Source: an uncultured Lachnospiraceae bacterium (lineage in GTDB: Bacteria; Bacillota; Clostridia; Lachnospirales; Lachnospiraceae). Taken from it: a stretch of DNA of 64,000 nucleotides. This document shows, piece by piece, positions 44,573-52,754 of this stretch (the stretch's first letter is position 1; every line of letters begins with the position of its first letter). Made by a program: the position numbers and the translations under genes. The DNA lies in contig CAJUNP010000014.1 of the NCBI GenBank assembly GCA_910587935.1, positions 5,581 to 69,580 of the forward strand, written 5' to 3'. The notes beneath the pieces are model-generated. The model was given only the letters and a program-made list of their open reading frames with translations. It ran no database searches and was not told the origin of the DNA.

Positions 44573-46000
44573 ATGTCAGAACAGGTTAAGAAACCGATTG
44601 GAATCATGGAAACCGTTCTTCGTGACGCGCATCAGTCTTTGATTGCGACGAGAATGCCTACCGAAATGATGCTCCCGATCGTTGAAAAGATGGATAAAGT
44701 TGGTTACCATGCGGTAGAGTGCTGGGGTGGCGCAACTTTTGACGCTTCCCTTCGTTTCCTGAAAGAGGACCCGTGGGACAGATTAAGAAAGTTAAGAGAC
44801 GGTTTTAAGAATACAAAACTGCAGATGTTGTTCAGAGGCCAGAACATTTTAGGTTACAGACCTTATGCGGATGATGTGGTAGATTACTTCGTGCAGAAGT
44901 CAATTTCCAACGGTATCGATATTATTCGTATTTTCGATTGTCTGAACGATCTTCGCAACTTACAGGAAGCGGTTAACGCAACCAATAAGTTTAAGGTACA
45001 GGAAGGCAGAGGCCATGCGCAGATTGCCCTTTCCTATACGTTAGGAGACGCTTATACCCTTGAATATTGGGTAGATATGGCGAAAAAGATTGAGGAGATG
45101 GGGGCGGATTCCATCTGTATCAAGGATATGGCAGGTCTGCTGGTTCCTTACAGGGCGGCCGAACTGATTAAAGCCATGAAAGAAGCTACGAAGCTTCCGA
45201 TTCAGTTACACACGCATTACACTTCCGGCGTGGCAAGCATGACTTACCTGAAAGCCGTAGAAGCCGGCGCCGACGTAATCGATTGTGCTATTTCTCCTTT
45301 TGCAATGGGAACTTCACAGCCGGCAACGGAAGTTATGGTGGAGACCTTTAAAGGAACTCCCTATGATACTGGATATGATCAGAGTATTCTGGCTGAAATT
45401 GCCGATTACTTCAGACCTTACCGTGACGAGTGCTTAAAATCAGGACTCCTGAATCCGAAGGTTATGGGCGTTGATATTAAGACCCTGTTATATCAGGTAC
45501 CCGGCGGCATGTTATCCAACATGGTGAGCCAGTTAAAAGAACAGAATGCGGAAGATAAATATTATGACGTATTAAATGAGATTCCCAAGGTTCGTAAGGA
45601 TCTGGGCGAGCCTCCCCTTGTAACGCCTTCTTCCCAGATCGTTGGTACGCAGGCTGTGTTTAACGTACTGATGGGAGAACGTTATAAGATGGCTACGAAG
45701 GAGACAAAGGCAGTTCTGCGCGGCGAATACGGCCAGACTGTTAAGCCTATGAATCAGGAGATTATCAACAAGGTTATTCCCGGTGAGAAGAGAATCACCT
45801 GCCGCCCTGCCGATCTGATCGATAACGAGCTTGATAAGCTGGAAGGCGAAATGAAAGAATGGAAACAGCAGGATGAGGACGTATTGTCCTATGCATTATT
45901 CCCTCAGGTTGCTACGGACTTCTTTAAGTACCGTCAGGCACAGCAGGAAAAAGTGGATATGACCCAGGCTGACACAAAGAATGGAGCTTATCCGGTATAA
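44573..46000 (+). CDS. Oxaloacetate decarboxylase alpha / pyruvate carboxylase B subunit (5S-like)
   Basis: 475 residues. The biotin-dependent carboxyltransferase TIM barrel begins TVLRDAHQSLIATRM and holds the metal ligands in DAH and HTHYTSG, and the carboxylated lysine in SICIKDMAG. A PYC_OADA helical domain follows. There is no biotinyl domain at its end, since the carrier is encoded separately (42936). It acts on pyruvate/oxaloacetate. Together with the 12S-like subunit and carrier this resembles the three-part transcarboxylase. Ribosome site AGGAGG; a terminator follows. Confidence 0.92.
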   Translation: MSEQVKKPIGIMETVLRDAHQSLIATRMPTEMMLPIVEKMDKVGYHAVECWGGATFDASLRFLKEDPWDRLRKLRDGFKNTKLQMLFRGQNILGYRPYADDVVDYFVQKSISNGIDIIRIFDCLNDLRNLQEAVNATNKFKVQEGRGHAQIALSYTLGDAYTLEYWVDMAKKIEEMGADSICIKDMAGLLVPYRAAELIKAMKEATKLPIQLHTHYTSGVASMTYLKAVEAGADVIDCAISPFAMGTSQPATEVMVETFKGTPYDTGYDQSILAEIADYFRPYRDECLKSGLLNPKVMGVDIKTLLYQVPGGMLSNMVSQLKEQNAEDKYYDVLNEIPKVRKDLGEPPLVTPSSQIVGTQAVFNVLMGERYKMATKETKAVLRGEYGQTVKPMNQEIINKVIPGEKRITCRPADLIDNELDKLEGEMKEWKQQDEDVLSYALFPQVATDFFKYRQAQQEKVDMTQADTKNGAYPV

Positions 46001-46016
46001 TTTTATGTAAAGACTG

Positions 46017-46052
46017 AAACACACCGGACTTTTACATCCGGTGTGTTTTTAA
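46017..46052 (+). terminator. Intrinsic terminator of the decarboxylase operon
   Basis: A 12-bp perfect stem (46017-46028 with 46037-46048), an 8-base loop and a T run. Confidence 0.93.
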
Positions 46053-46138
46053 ATAAAGGAGCAATGTTAGTGGTTATGTGCTGATATTTAGCCGGTTTGT
46101 AGATTGCCGCGTAACTAAAATTTTATTGATTTTTGGTA

Positions 46139-46345
46139 TTTACAAAACTGGTAACCTTGCTGAATATTCTGAAAATATGTTCTTTGAAAAGCCTGTTTGC
46201 GCCATGGAAGCAAGACCATAGAAGGCAGGAGGGCCTCTGCCCGAGTGACTTCTGCTTTACTGGGCTTGCTGAAGTGTTTGGCGCAGCCAGGCTTTGAGGA
46301 GAACATATTTTCAGAATATTCTCACAGATTACCTTGTTTTGCAAA
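46139..46345. repeat. Long imperfect inverted repeat of about 207 bp (possible MITE or long RNA hairpin)
   Basis: Bases 46162-46182 and 46301-46321 are perfect 21-bp inverted copies (GAATATTCTGAAAATATGTT plus C, and its complement). Pairing extends outward with gaps (TTTACAAAAC at 46139 against GTTTTGCAAA at 46336) and inward with mismatches (AAGCCTG/CAGGCTT, TGCGCC/GGCGCA, AGCAAG/CTTGCT) down to a GGCAG/CTGCC core. No transposase is present. A 9-base direct repeat, AACTAAAAT, lies on each side (46113-46121 and 46346-46354), though the left copy is not flush with the arm. It fills the gap between two genes. Confidence 0.75.
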
Positions 46346-46370
46346 AACTAAAATGAAAAAGGAGACAACC

Positions 46371-46622
46371 ATGTTAGAATTCAAATACGATACCCAGTTA
46401 TTAATTGAAGGAGAAGACCTCGACGAGGATGTAATCAGCGATTATTTTACCGAAAACTTTAAGGGAGACTGCCTTTTAGCAGTGGGCGACGAGGAATTAA
46501 TTAAAATTCATTTTCATACAAATGAACCATGGAAGGTATTGGAATATTGCGCTTCCCTGGGAGAAATCTATGATATTGTCATCGAAGATATGGACAGACA
46601 ATCAAGAGGCCTGAAAGGATAA
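46371..46622 (+). CDS. Stand-alone FakA C-terminal (DAK1_2-like) domain protein
   Basis: 83 residues. The stretch GDCLLAVGDEELIKIHFHTN, then EPWKVLEYCASLGEI and IVIEDMDRQ resembles the C-terminal domain of DhaL/FakA fatty acid kinases (GDS-VVVGDxxxxKVHVHTN), which contacts partner proteins. The kinase domain itself is absent, so it is either a free-standing regulatory module or a relict. Start 46371 has AAAGGAG upstream; the frame continues back into the inverted repeat but without a ribosome site. It lies 37 bases before the LUD gene. Confidence 0.7.
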   Translation: MLEFKYDTQLLIEGEDLDEDVISDYFTENFKGDCLLAVGDEELIKIHFHTNEPWKVLEYCASLGEIYDIVIEDMDRQSRGLKG

Positions 46623-46659
46623 TGTGAAAAACGGGAAGCCGAAAGAAAAGGAGAGCGTT

Positions 46660-47295
46660 ATGACACCAAAACAGATCTATTATGAAAATGCAGCAAAAAC
46701 CATTATTAAAAATCTTGAAAATAGGCAGATGGAAGGGTATTATTGCGCATCGTCACAACAGGCGGTGGAAAAAGCGCTTTCACTGATTCCTGCGGGGGCG
46801 TCCATCGGCTGGGGCGGTTCCATGACCTTGTCGGAAACGGGACTGTCAGATGCACTCAGGCGGGGGAATTATGTGATTTATGACCGGGATGCGGTTAAAA
46901 GCGGCGAAGAGCAAAAGAAGGTTTTTGCACAGATTTTTAGCAGCGATTATTTTCTTATGAGTACCAATGCAATTACCCTTGACGGAGAATTAATTAATGT
47001 TGACGGACGTGGCAATCGCGTGTCTTTTCTATGCTATGGACCGGAGCATGTGTTGATTGTGGCGGGTATGAACAAAGTGGTCAGTGATGTACAATGCGGT
47101 ATTAAACGGGTTCATGATGTTGCTTCGCCTGCCAATACCGTGAGGCTGCATAAAGATACGCCGTGTTCCGTAACAGGAAGGTGTGCGGACTGTCTTTCGC
47201 CCGGCTGCATTTGTTCACAGACCGTGATAACGCGTTTTTCGATTGTGCCGGGCAGAATTAAGGTGATTTTGATTGGAGAAGAGTTAGGATATTAA
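46660..47295 (+). CDS. LUD domain protein (lactate-utilisation type)
   Basis: A 211-residue cytoplasmic protein of the LUD family (DUF162). Motifs: SIGWGGSMTLSETGL, MSTNAITLDGELINVDGRGN, GPEHVLIVAGMNKVV and the NPI-like HDVASPANTVRL. The C-terminal region has a cysteine cluster (CSVTGRCADCLSPGCIC), probably a metal or iron-sulfur site. LUD proteins occur in lactate oxidation systems (LutC) but many stand alone with unknown substrates, as here. Start 46660 has AAAGGAGAG upstream. Confidence 0.85.
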   Translation: MTPKQIYYENAAKTIIKNLENRQMEGYYCASSQQAVEKALSLIPAGASIGWGGSMTLSETGLSDALRRGNYVIYDRDAVKSGEEQKKVFAQIFSSDYFLMSTNAITLDGELINVDGRGNRVSFLCYGPEHVLIVAGMNKVVSDVQCGIKRVHDVASPANTVRLHKDTPCSVTGRCADCLSPGCICSQTVITRFSIVPGRIKVILIGEELGY

Positions 47296-47300
47296 GCGGC

Positions 47301-47341
47301 TTGACAAAGACTTGATTATTATTTAAAATAACAAGTGTTAT
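47301..47341 (+). promoter_or_regulatory. Promoter with overlapping TetR-type operator
   Basis: TTGACA (47301-47306), 17 bases, TAAAAT (47324-47329). The palindrome ATAACA-AG-TGTTAT (47328-47341) overlaps the end of the -10 and the start site. It lies just before a TetR-family gene, so autorepression is likely. Confidence 0.65.
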
Positions 47342-47394
47342 AATTTTGCAAAAACTGATAAAAAGCGAGATTTTCCGGAATAAGAGGTAGGAAT

Positions 47395-47943
47395 ATGGCC
47401 AGAAAAGAATCCATTACCATAAATGACATCCTGGAGACTGCGTTTCAAATGACAAAAGAAGAAGGCTTTATGCAGGTGACGGCCCGTAAGGTAGCCGCCA
47501 GAGCGGGCTGTTCCACACAGCCTATTTTCCGTGTTTACAAAAATATGGAAGAGTTATGGCAGGCGGTGTATACAAGAGCGGTTTTGTATTTTCAGGAATA
47601 TTTGAAAAGGGCGGAAAGCAGAAGCAAAACGCCTTTTGTAGATCTGGGTATGGCATATATTTCCTTTGCCATGGCGGAAAAGCATCTGTTCGAACTGCTG
47701 TTTGTATCTAAAGGCAGCGTACAGAAAGAGATGTACGAGGTGGTGAACGGAGCCGACGGCAATGTGGTTAAGGAAATCGCCAAAGCGGCCGCTCAGAACT
47801 GCAGGAATGCAGGCGATTTATTTATGAAACTGTGGATTTTCATACATGGAGCCGCCTGTATGAGTCTTACCGGAGACTATGATTTGAAAGAGGATGAGAC
47901 GCTGCGTCTGTTAGAAGAGGCGTACCGGTCTTTTGCACAGTAA
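47395..47943 (+). CDS. TetR/AcrR family transcriptional regulator
   Basis: 182 residues. The N-terminal helix-turn-helix (ITINDILETAFQMTKEEGF, VTARKVAARAGCSTQPIFRVYKN spans residues 26-48) is of the TetR type. The C-terminal ligand-binding domain has no recognised ligand. It is preceded by a promoter with a palindrome. RpiR-family and flavoprotein genes follow closely, so it may control that unit as well. Confidence 0.9.
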   Translation: MARKESITINDILETAFQMTKEEGFMQVTARKVAARAGCSTQPIFRVYKNMEELWQAVYTRAVLYFQEYLKRAESRSKTPFVDLGMAYISFAMAEKHLFELLFVSKGSVQKEMYEVVNGADGNVVKEIAKAAAQNCRNAGDLFMKLWIFIHGAACMSLTGDYDLKEDETLRLLEEAYRSFAQ

Positions 47944-47956
47944 AAGGTTAGAATAT

Positions 47957-48889
47957 ATGGATAAAACGACAGACATTATTTCCAGAATCAATGAATTATA
48001 TTCGAATATGAGTAAAGGGCATAAGCGTATTGCGCAGTTTATTATGGATCACTATGACCAGGCTGTTTTTATGACCGCAGCCAAATTGGGGGCGGAGCTT
48101 GGCATCAGTGAGTCTACCGTGGTTCGCTTTGCGTCGGGAATCGGATACGAAGGATATCCCGAATTTCAGAAGGCGCTGGAAGAATGGGTAAAGGGGCAGT
48201 TAAATGTCGTGCAGAAAATCGGTGTGAAATACGGCGGCAGCACCCAGTCGGAAATTTTAACCTCCGTGTTGACGGCGGATATTGAGAAAATTCAGGATAC
48301 CATTGCCAATCTTGATCCCGTTGCTTTTGAAACGGCAGTGAATATCCTGCTTGGGGCGAAAGAAATTTACGTGGTGGGACTGCGAAGCTGCGAGCCTCTC
48401 GCGAGATTTCTTCACTTTTATCTGAATATGATCCGAGGAAACGTACACTTGTTAAGTACTACAAGCGTTACCGAAATGTTTGAACAAATGATACGTATTG
48501 ACGAGGCGGATGCAATTATAGGAATCAGCTTTCCCAGATATTCCATGCGTACTTTAAAGGCCATGGAATTTGCGAATGACCGTAACGCGAAAGTAATTGC
48601 CGTTACGGATACCATTCATTCCCCCATGAACCTTTATTCTTCCTGCAATCTGTTTGCAAGAAGCGATATGGTATCCATCGTGGATTCACTGGTGGCTCCC
48701 TTAAGCCTGATTAACGCGCTGGTGGTCGCTTTATGCTTAAAACGTCCGGAAGACGTAAAGCATAACCTTGAAATGCTGGAGGAGACATGGAATAATTACC
48801 AGGTATATTTGAACGACGAAATTAACTTTATTGACGAACAGCCTATTTTGGATAATTCCTTAAAGAAGGATGAGAAGCGGAATGTATGA
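47957..48889 (+). CDS. MurR/RpiR family transcriptional regulator
   Basis: 310 residues. The N-terminal RpiR helix-turn-helix (NMSKGHKRIAQFIMDHYDQA, LGISESTVVRFASGIGYEGY) is followed by a SIS sugar-phosphate-binding domain (IYVVGLRSCEPLARFLH, IIGISFPRYSMRTLKAMEFA). Such proteins sense phosphosugars, but no sugar pathway genes are beside it. Start 47957 has AAAAGG upstream. It overlaps the flavoprotein start by eight bases. Confidence 0.9.
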   Translation: MDKTTDIISRINELYSNMSKGHKRIAQFIMDHYDQAVFMTAAKLGAELGISESTVVRFASGIGYEGYPEFQKALEEWVKGQLNVVQKIGVKYGGSTQSEILTSVLTADIEKIQDTIANLDPVAFETAVNILLGAKEIYVVGLRSCEPLARFLHFYLNMIRGNVHLLSTTSVTEMFEQMIRIDEADAIIGISFPRYSMRTLKAMEFANDRNAKVIAVTDTIHSPMNLYSSCNLFARSDMVSIVDSLVAPLSLINALVVALCLKRPEDVKHNLEMLEETWNNYQVYLNDEINFIDEQPILDNSLKKDEKRNV

Positions 48890-50123
48890 CGTAATTGTGA
48901 TCGGCTGCGGCGCAGCCGGTATGATGGCGGCTTTCGGTGCGGCCGAGGCAGGCAGAAAGACGCTGGTTTTGGAAAAAAACGAAAAAGCGGGAAAAAAGCT
49001 GTTTATTACAGGCAAGGGAAGATGCAATGTTACAAATGCCTGCGACAGAGATATCTTTTTTGAAAACATTATCAGCAACCCCAAGTTTCTGTATAGCGCA
49101 TTTTACGGGTGGGATAACAGAAACGTGATGGATTTCTTTGAAAAAGCCGGGTGTCCTCTGAAAACGGAACGGGGAGAAAGGGTTTTTCCCGTATCGGATC
49201 ATTCCTCCGATGTAATCGCGGCGCTTTTGCGGGAATTAAAAAAAGCGAAGGTTGAAATACGCTATAATACGGAAGTTAGGGAGCTTTGTCAGGAAGAGGG
49301 AAAAATAAAAGGTGTTTTACTAAAAGACGGGAATAAAATTCCGGCCGGCCGGGTGATAGTGGCGACCGGCGGTATGTCTTATGAATCCACAGGCTCCACC
49401 GGAGACGGTTACGCGTTTGCCGGTCAGGTGGGACATACCGTTACCCGCCTGGTTCCGGCCCTGGTTCCCTTTCATATCCGGGAAGAATGGTGCAGGGATT
49501 TAATGGGGCTTTCCCTGAAAAACGTGGCGGTCCGGTTAGCAGATGAAAAAAGGGAATATTACAGCGGGTTCGGCGAAATGCTTTTTACCCATTTCGGAGT
49601 CAGCGGACCGTTAATTCTGTCTGCCAGCAGTTTTTATGCAAAATATATTTACGGGAAAACTGCGGCGTTAACGATCGATCTGAAGCCGGCGCTTTCCACG
49701 GAACAGTTGGACAGGCGTCTGGTCAGGGATTTTGAAGCAAATAAGAACAAACAGTTTTCGAATGCGCTGGGCGGTTTGTTTCCGAACAGGCTGATACCAA
49801 TAATGGTTCGTTTGTCCGGGATTCCGCCGGAGAAAAAGGTGCATGATGTTTCCAGAAAAGAGAGAGAGCAATTTGTGCACCGGATTAAAAATCTTTCTCT
49901 TACGGTAACGGGAACCGGAAGCTTTAAAGAAGCGATTATCACACAGGGGGGCGTTTCGGTAAAGGAGATCAATCCCTCTACCATGGAATCAAAAAAAGTG
50001 AAAGGCTTATATTTTGCGGGAGAAGTATTGGACCTGGACGCGCTGACCGGCGGATTTAACCTGCAGATCGCATGGTCCAGCGGATATCTTGCAGGCAGGT
50101 CAAAAGGAGAGGAAAGAAAATGA
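48882..50123 (+). CDS. HI0933/BaiN-like FAD-dependent oxidoreductase
   Basis: About 413 residues. An N-terminal Rossmann FAD site (YDVIVIGCGAAGMMAA) with GxGxxG is followed by GKKLFITGKGRCNVTN, the second FAD contact VATGGMSYESTGSTGDGY, and the closing LYFAGEVLDLDALTGGFNLQ, which is the family signature. The natural substrate is not known for most members. The start at 48882 fits the family; an ATG at 48870 is possible. It overlaps cmk by four bases (ATGA). Confidence 0.9.
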   Translation: MYDVIVIGCGAAGMMAAFGAAEAGRKTLVLEKNEKAGKKLFITGKGRCNVTNACDRDIFFENIISNPKFLYSAFYGWDNRNVMDFFEKAGCPLKTERGERVFPVSDHSSDVIAALLRELKKAKVEIRYNTEVRELCQEEGKIKGVLLKDGNKIPAGRVIVATGGMSYESTGSTGDGYAFAGQVGHTVTRLVPALVPFHIREEWCRDLMGLSLKNVAVRLADEKREYYSGFGEMLFTHFGVSGPLILSASSFYAKYIYGKTAALTIDLKPALSTEQLDRRLVRDFEANKNKQFSNALGGLFPNRLIPIMVRLSGIPPEKKVHDVSRKEREQFVHRIKNLSLTVTGTGSFKEAIITQGGVSVKEINPSTMESKKVKGLYFAGEVLDLDALTGGFNLQIAWSSGYLAGRSKGEERK

Positions 50124-50785
50124 GTTATAATATTGCCATAGACGGGCCGGCGGGAGCCGGAAAAAGCACCATTGCCAAAAAAATCGCAAAAAAGAAAGGC
50201 ATGATTTACGTGGATACGGGCTCTATGTACCGTGCAATGGCGCTTTATCTGATACGCCGGGGGATTAAGCCGGAAGAGGCGGAACAAATCGGGGAAGAAT
50301 GTGAACATGCGGATATTACCATCCGTCATGAAAGCGGGGAGCAGGTCGTTTATTTAAACGGCGAGAATGTCAATCCGTATCTGCGGACGGAAGAAGTAGG
50401 GAATATGGCGTCGAGAAGCAGCGTCAACCCGAAGGTACGGCAAAAAATGGTATGTATTCAGAAAAAGCTTGCGGCCACCGCGGATGTCGTTATGGACGGC
50501 AGGGATATCGGCACCTGCGTATTGCCGGATGCCGACGTTAAAATTTATCTGACCGCCAGCAGTACGGTCCGTGCAAAGCGACGCTTTGAGGAATTGACGG
50601 CGAAAGGTGAAACGCCGGATTTTGACAGTATCAAAGCGGATATCATAGAACGCGACGAGAGAGATATGAAGCGGGAAATTTCACCCTTAAGACAGGCCGA
50701 TGACGCGGTTCTTGTAGATACTTCCGAGCTGAGTATTGAGGAAGTGGTTGAAAAGATTTTAGAGATTACAGAGGAAAAGAGGTAA
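50120..50785 (+). CDS. cmk: Cytidylate kinase
   Basis: A 221-residue nucleoside monophosphate kinase that phosphorylates CMP and dCMP. P-loop GPAGAGKSTIAKK, YVDTGSMYRAMA and the DGRDIGTCVLPDADVKIYLT region are diagnostic. Start 50120 overlaps the upstream stop and has AGGAGAGG just before it. The order cmk, ispH, S1 is the usual Firmicutes cluster. Confidence 0.95.
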   Translation: MSYNIAIDGPAGAGKSTIAKKIAKKKGMIYVDTGSMYRAMALYLIRRGIKPEEAEQIGEECEHADITIRHESGEQVVYLNGENVNPYLRTEEVGNMASRSSVNPKVRQKMVCIQKKLAATADVVMDGRDIGTCVLPDADVKIYLTASSTVRAKRRFEELTAKGETPDFDSIKADIIERDERDMKREISPLRQADDAVLVDTSELSIEEVVEKILEITEEKR

Positions 50786-50789
50786 TACG

Positions 50790-51638
50790 ATGGAAGTAAG
50801 GCTGGCGGGCAAGGCTGGTTTCTGTTTCGGTGTGAAGCGGGCGGTGGATACGGTTTATGAACGGCTTGGGAAAAAGGGTCCGATTTATACATACGGTCCC
50901 ATTATCCATAACGAAGAGGTGGTGAAAGAACTGGAACAAAAAGGCGTGCAGGTTCTTCATACGGCGGAGGACATAAAGGGCCTTCGGGAAGGAACCGTGA
51001 TTATCCGTTCTCACGGCGTTACAAGACCGGTTTATGAACTGATAGAAAAACAGGGTCTGCAATGTGTGGACGCCACCTGTCCCTTTGTAAAACGGATTCA
51101 CGGAATTGTGGAAAAGGAGAGCGGGGAAGGAAAAAGAATTGTGATTGCCGGCAATGCGTCTCACCCGGAAGTGGAAGGAATTGTCAGTTGGTGCAAAAAC
51201 GGTGCGGATGTGATAGAAAACCTGGAGGAAGCGGAAAAATTCCTTGCAGGAGAGGGTGAAAATATCTGTATTGTAGCGCAAACGACATTTAACAACAACA
51301 AATTTCAAGATATAGTTGAAATTTTTAAAAAAAAAGGTTACAATGTTAATGTTGTGAACACTATCTGTAATGCAACGCAGGAGCGGCAGTCAGCGGCGGA
51401 AGAACTGGCGGCTGCGGCAGATGTAATGATTGTAATTGGTGGAAAGCACAGCTCCAACACCAGGAAACTTTACGATATCTGCTGTAAGGAATGTGCGCAC
51501 ACTTATTTTATACAAACACTGGATGACTTGCATTTAGAACTACCTAAATCTGTTCGGCTAGTGGGAATTACTGCAGGGGCTTCCACCCCAAATAATATTA
51601 TTGAGGAGGTTCAAAATTATGTCAGAATTAACTTTTGA
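50790..51638 (+). CDS. ispH: 4-hydroxy-3-methylbut-2-enyl diphosphate reductase
   Basis: A 282-residue iron-sulfur enzyme that makes IPP and DMAPP in the last step of the MEP isoprenoid pathway. The three cluster cysteines are C12 (AGFCFG), C97 (ATCPFV) and C193 (TICNATQERQ). The conserved T-T-F-N loop and the final AGASTPNNIIEEV are present. In many Clostridia the S1 domains are fused to this protein; here the S1 gene starts in a different frame inside the last 20 bases of ispH. Confidence 0.96.
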   Translation: MEVRLAGKAGFCFGVKRAVDTVYERLGKKGPIYTYGPIIHNEEVVKELEQKGVQVLHTAEDIKGLREGTVIIRSHGVTRPVYELIEKQGLQCVDATCPFVKRIHGIVEKESGEGKRIVIAGNASHPEVEGIVSWCKNGADVIENLEEAEKFLAGEGENICIVAQTTFNNNKFQDIVEIFKKKGYNVNVVNTICNATQERQSAAEELAAAADVMIVIGGKHSSNTRKLYDICCKECAHTYFIQTLDDLHLELPKSVRLVGITAGASTPNNIIEEVQNYVRINF

Positions 51639-52728
51639 ACAAATGTTGGAGGAATCATTTAAGACAATACATGCAGGAGAGGTAGTTGAAGGTACAGTCA
51701 TCGATGTGAAACCGGATGAAATGGTTCTGAACATCGGATACAAGTCCGACGGAATCTTGACAAGATACGAGTATACCAATGAACCGAACGTCGACCTGAC
51801 TGCCGTTGCAAAGGTCGGTGATTCCATGGAGGTAAAGGTATTAAAGGTAAACGACGGAGAGGGACAGGTTCTCCTGACCTACAAGCGTCTTGCGGCTGAC
51901 AGGGGCAACAAGAGGATCGAAGAAGCCTTTAACAGCCAGGAAGTATTAAAGGCTACCGTGTCACAGGTGCTGGAGGGCGGATTAAGCGTGATTCTGGATG
52001 AAGTAAGAATCTTCATTCCCGCAAGTCTTGTTTCCGATACGTATGAGAAGGATCTTGGCAAATATGCAGGCCAGGAAATTGAATTTGTAATCAGCGAGTA
52101 CAATCCCAAGAGAAGGAGATATATCGGCGACAGGAAGCAGCTTGTTCTTGCGAAAAAGGCCGAACTTCAGAAGGAACTGTTTGAGAAGATTCACGAAGGC
52201 GATGTTGTGGAAGGAATCGTTAAGAATGTAACGGACTTCGGAGCATTTATCGATCTGGGCGGAGCGGACGGACTGCTTCACATTTCCGAGATGTCATGGG
52301 GAAGAGTTGAGAATCCTAAAAAGGTATTTAAAGTAGGCGATCCGGTTACCGTACTGATTAAAGAAATTAACGGCAGCAAGATTGCGCTTTCCATGAAATT
52401 TGAAGACCAGAATCCATGGAAAGAGGCGGCGGACAAATATGCGGTTGGCATGGAAGTGACAGGCGTTGTCGCAAGAATGACGGATTTCGGCGCATTTGTG
52501 GAATTGGAGCCGGGTATCGACGCACTGCTTCACGTTTCACAGATTTCCAGGGATCATATCGAAAAGCCTTCCGATATTTTAAAAATCGGCGAGGAAGTAA
52601 CCGCTAAGGTTGTGGATCTGAACGAAGCCGATAAGAAGATCAGCTTAAGCGTTAAGGCTCTGCTTGCACCGGAAGCGTCTGAAGAAGCGGATGAGGCAGC
52701 TGAGTCCGATGTTGAATCCGCAGAATAA
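51619..52728 (+). CDS. Ribosomal protein S1-like RNA-binding protein, four S1 domains
   Basis: 369 residues. Four S1 OB-fold repeats lie at about residues 15-90, 100-180, 190-265 and 275-350; the third and fourth carry the classic VTDFGAFIDLGGADGLLHIS and MTDFGAFVELEPGIDALLHV. The C-terminal tail is acidic (EASEEADEAAESDVESAE). It binds mRNA and helps initiation. Its ATG (51619) has GAGGAGG upstream inside ispH, so the two are translationally coupled. It is shorter than the six-domain proteobacterial S1. Confidence 0.93.
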   Translation: MSELTFEQMLEESFKTIHAGEVVEGTVIDVKPDEMVLNIGYKSDGILTRYEYTNEPNVDLTAVAKVGDSMEVKVLKVNDGEGQVLLTYKRLAADRGNKRIEEAFNSQEVLKATVSQVLEGGLSVILDEVRIFIPASLVSDTYEKDLGKYAGQEIEFVISEYNPKRRRYIGDRKQLVLAKKAELQKELFEKIHEGDVVEGIVKNVTDFGAFIDLGGADGLLHISEMSWGRVENPKKVFKVGDPVTVLIKEINGSKIALSMKFEDQNPWKEAADKYAVGMEVTGVVARMTDFGAFVELEPGIDALLHVSQISRDHIEKPSDILKIGEEVTAKVVDLNEADKKISLSVKALLAPEASEEADEAAESDVESAE

Positions 52729-52754
52729 AAAGCGGACGATCGGGGCGGTGATTC

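Noticed and set aside
46197..46370. Upstream extension of the FakA-C-like frame into the inverted repeat
   Set aside because: The extra residues have no similarity to the domain, there is no ribosome site, and the ATG at 46371 has AAAGGAG.
49649..50329. A 226-residue minus-strand frame over the flavoprotein and cmk genes
   Set aside because: It runs antisense to two clear genes, is rich in F, S and P as shadows are, and has no ribosome site.
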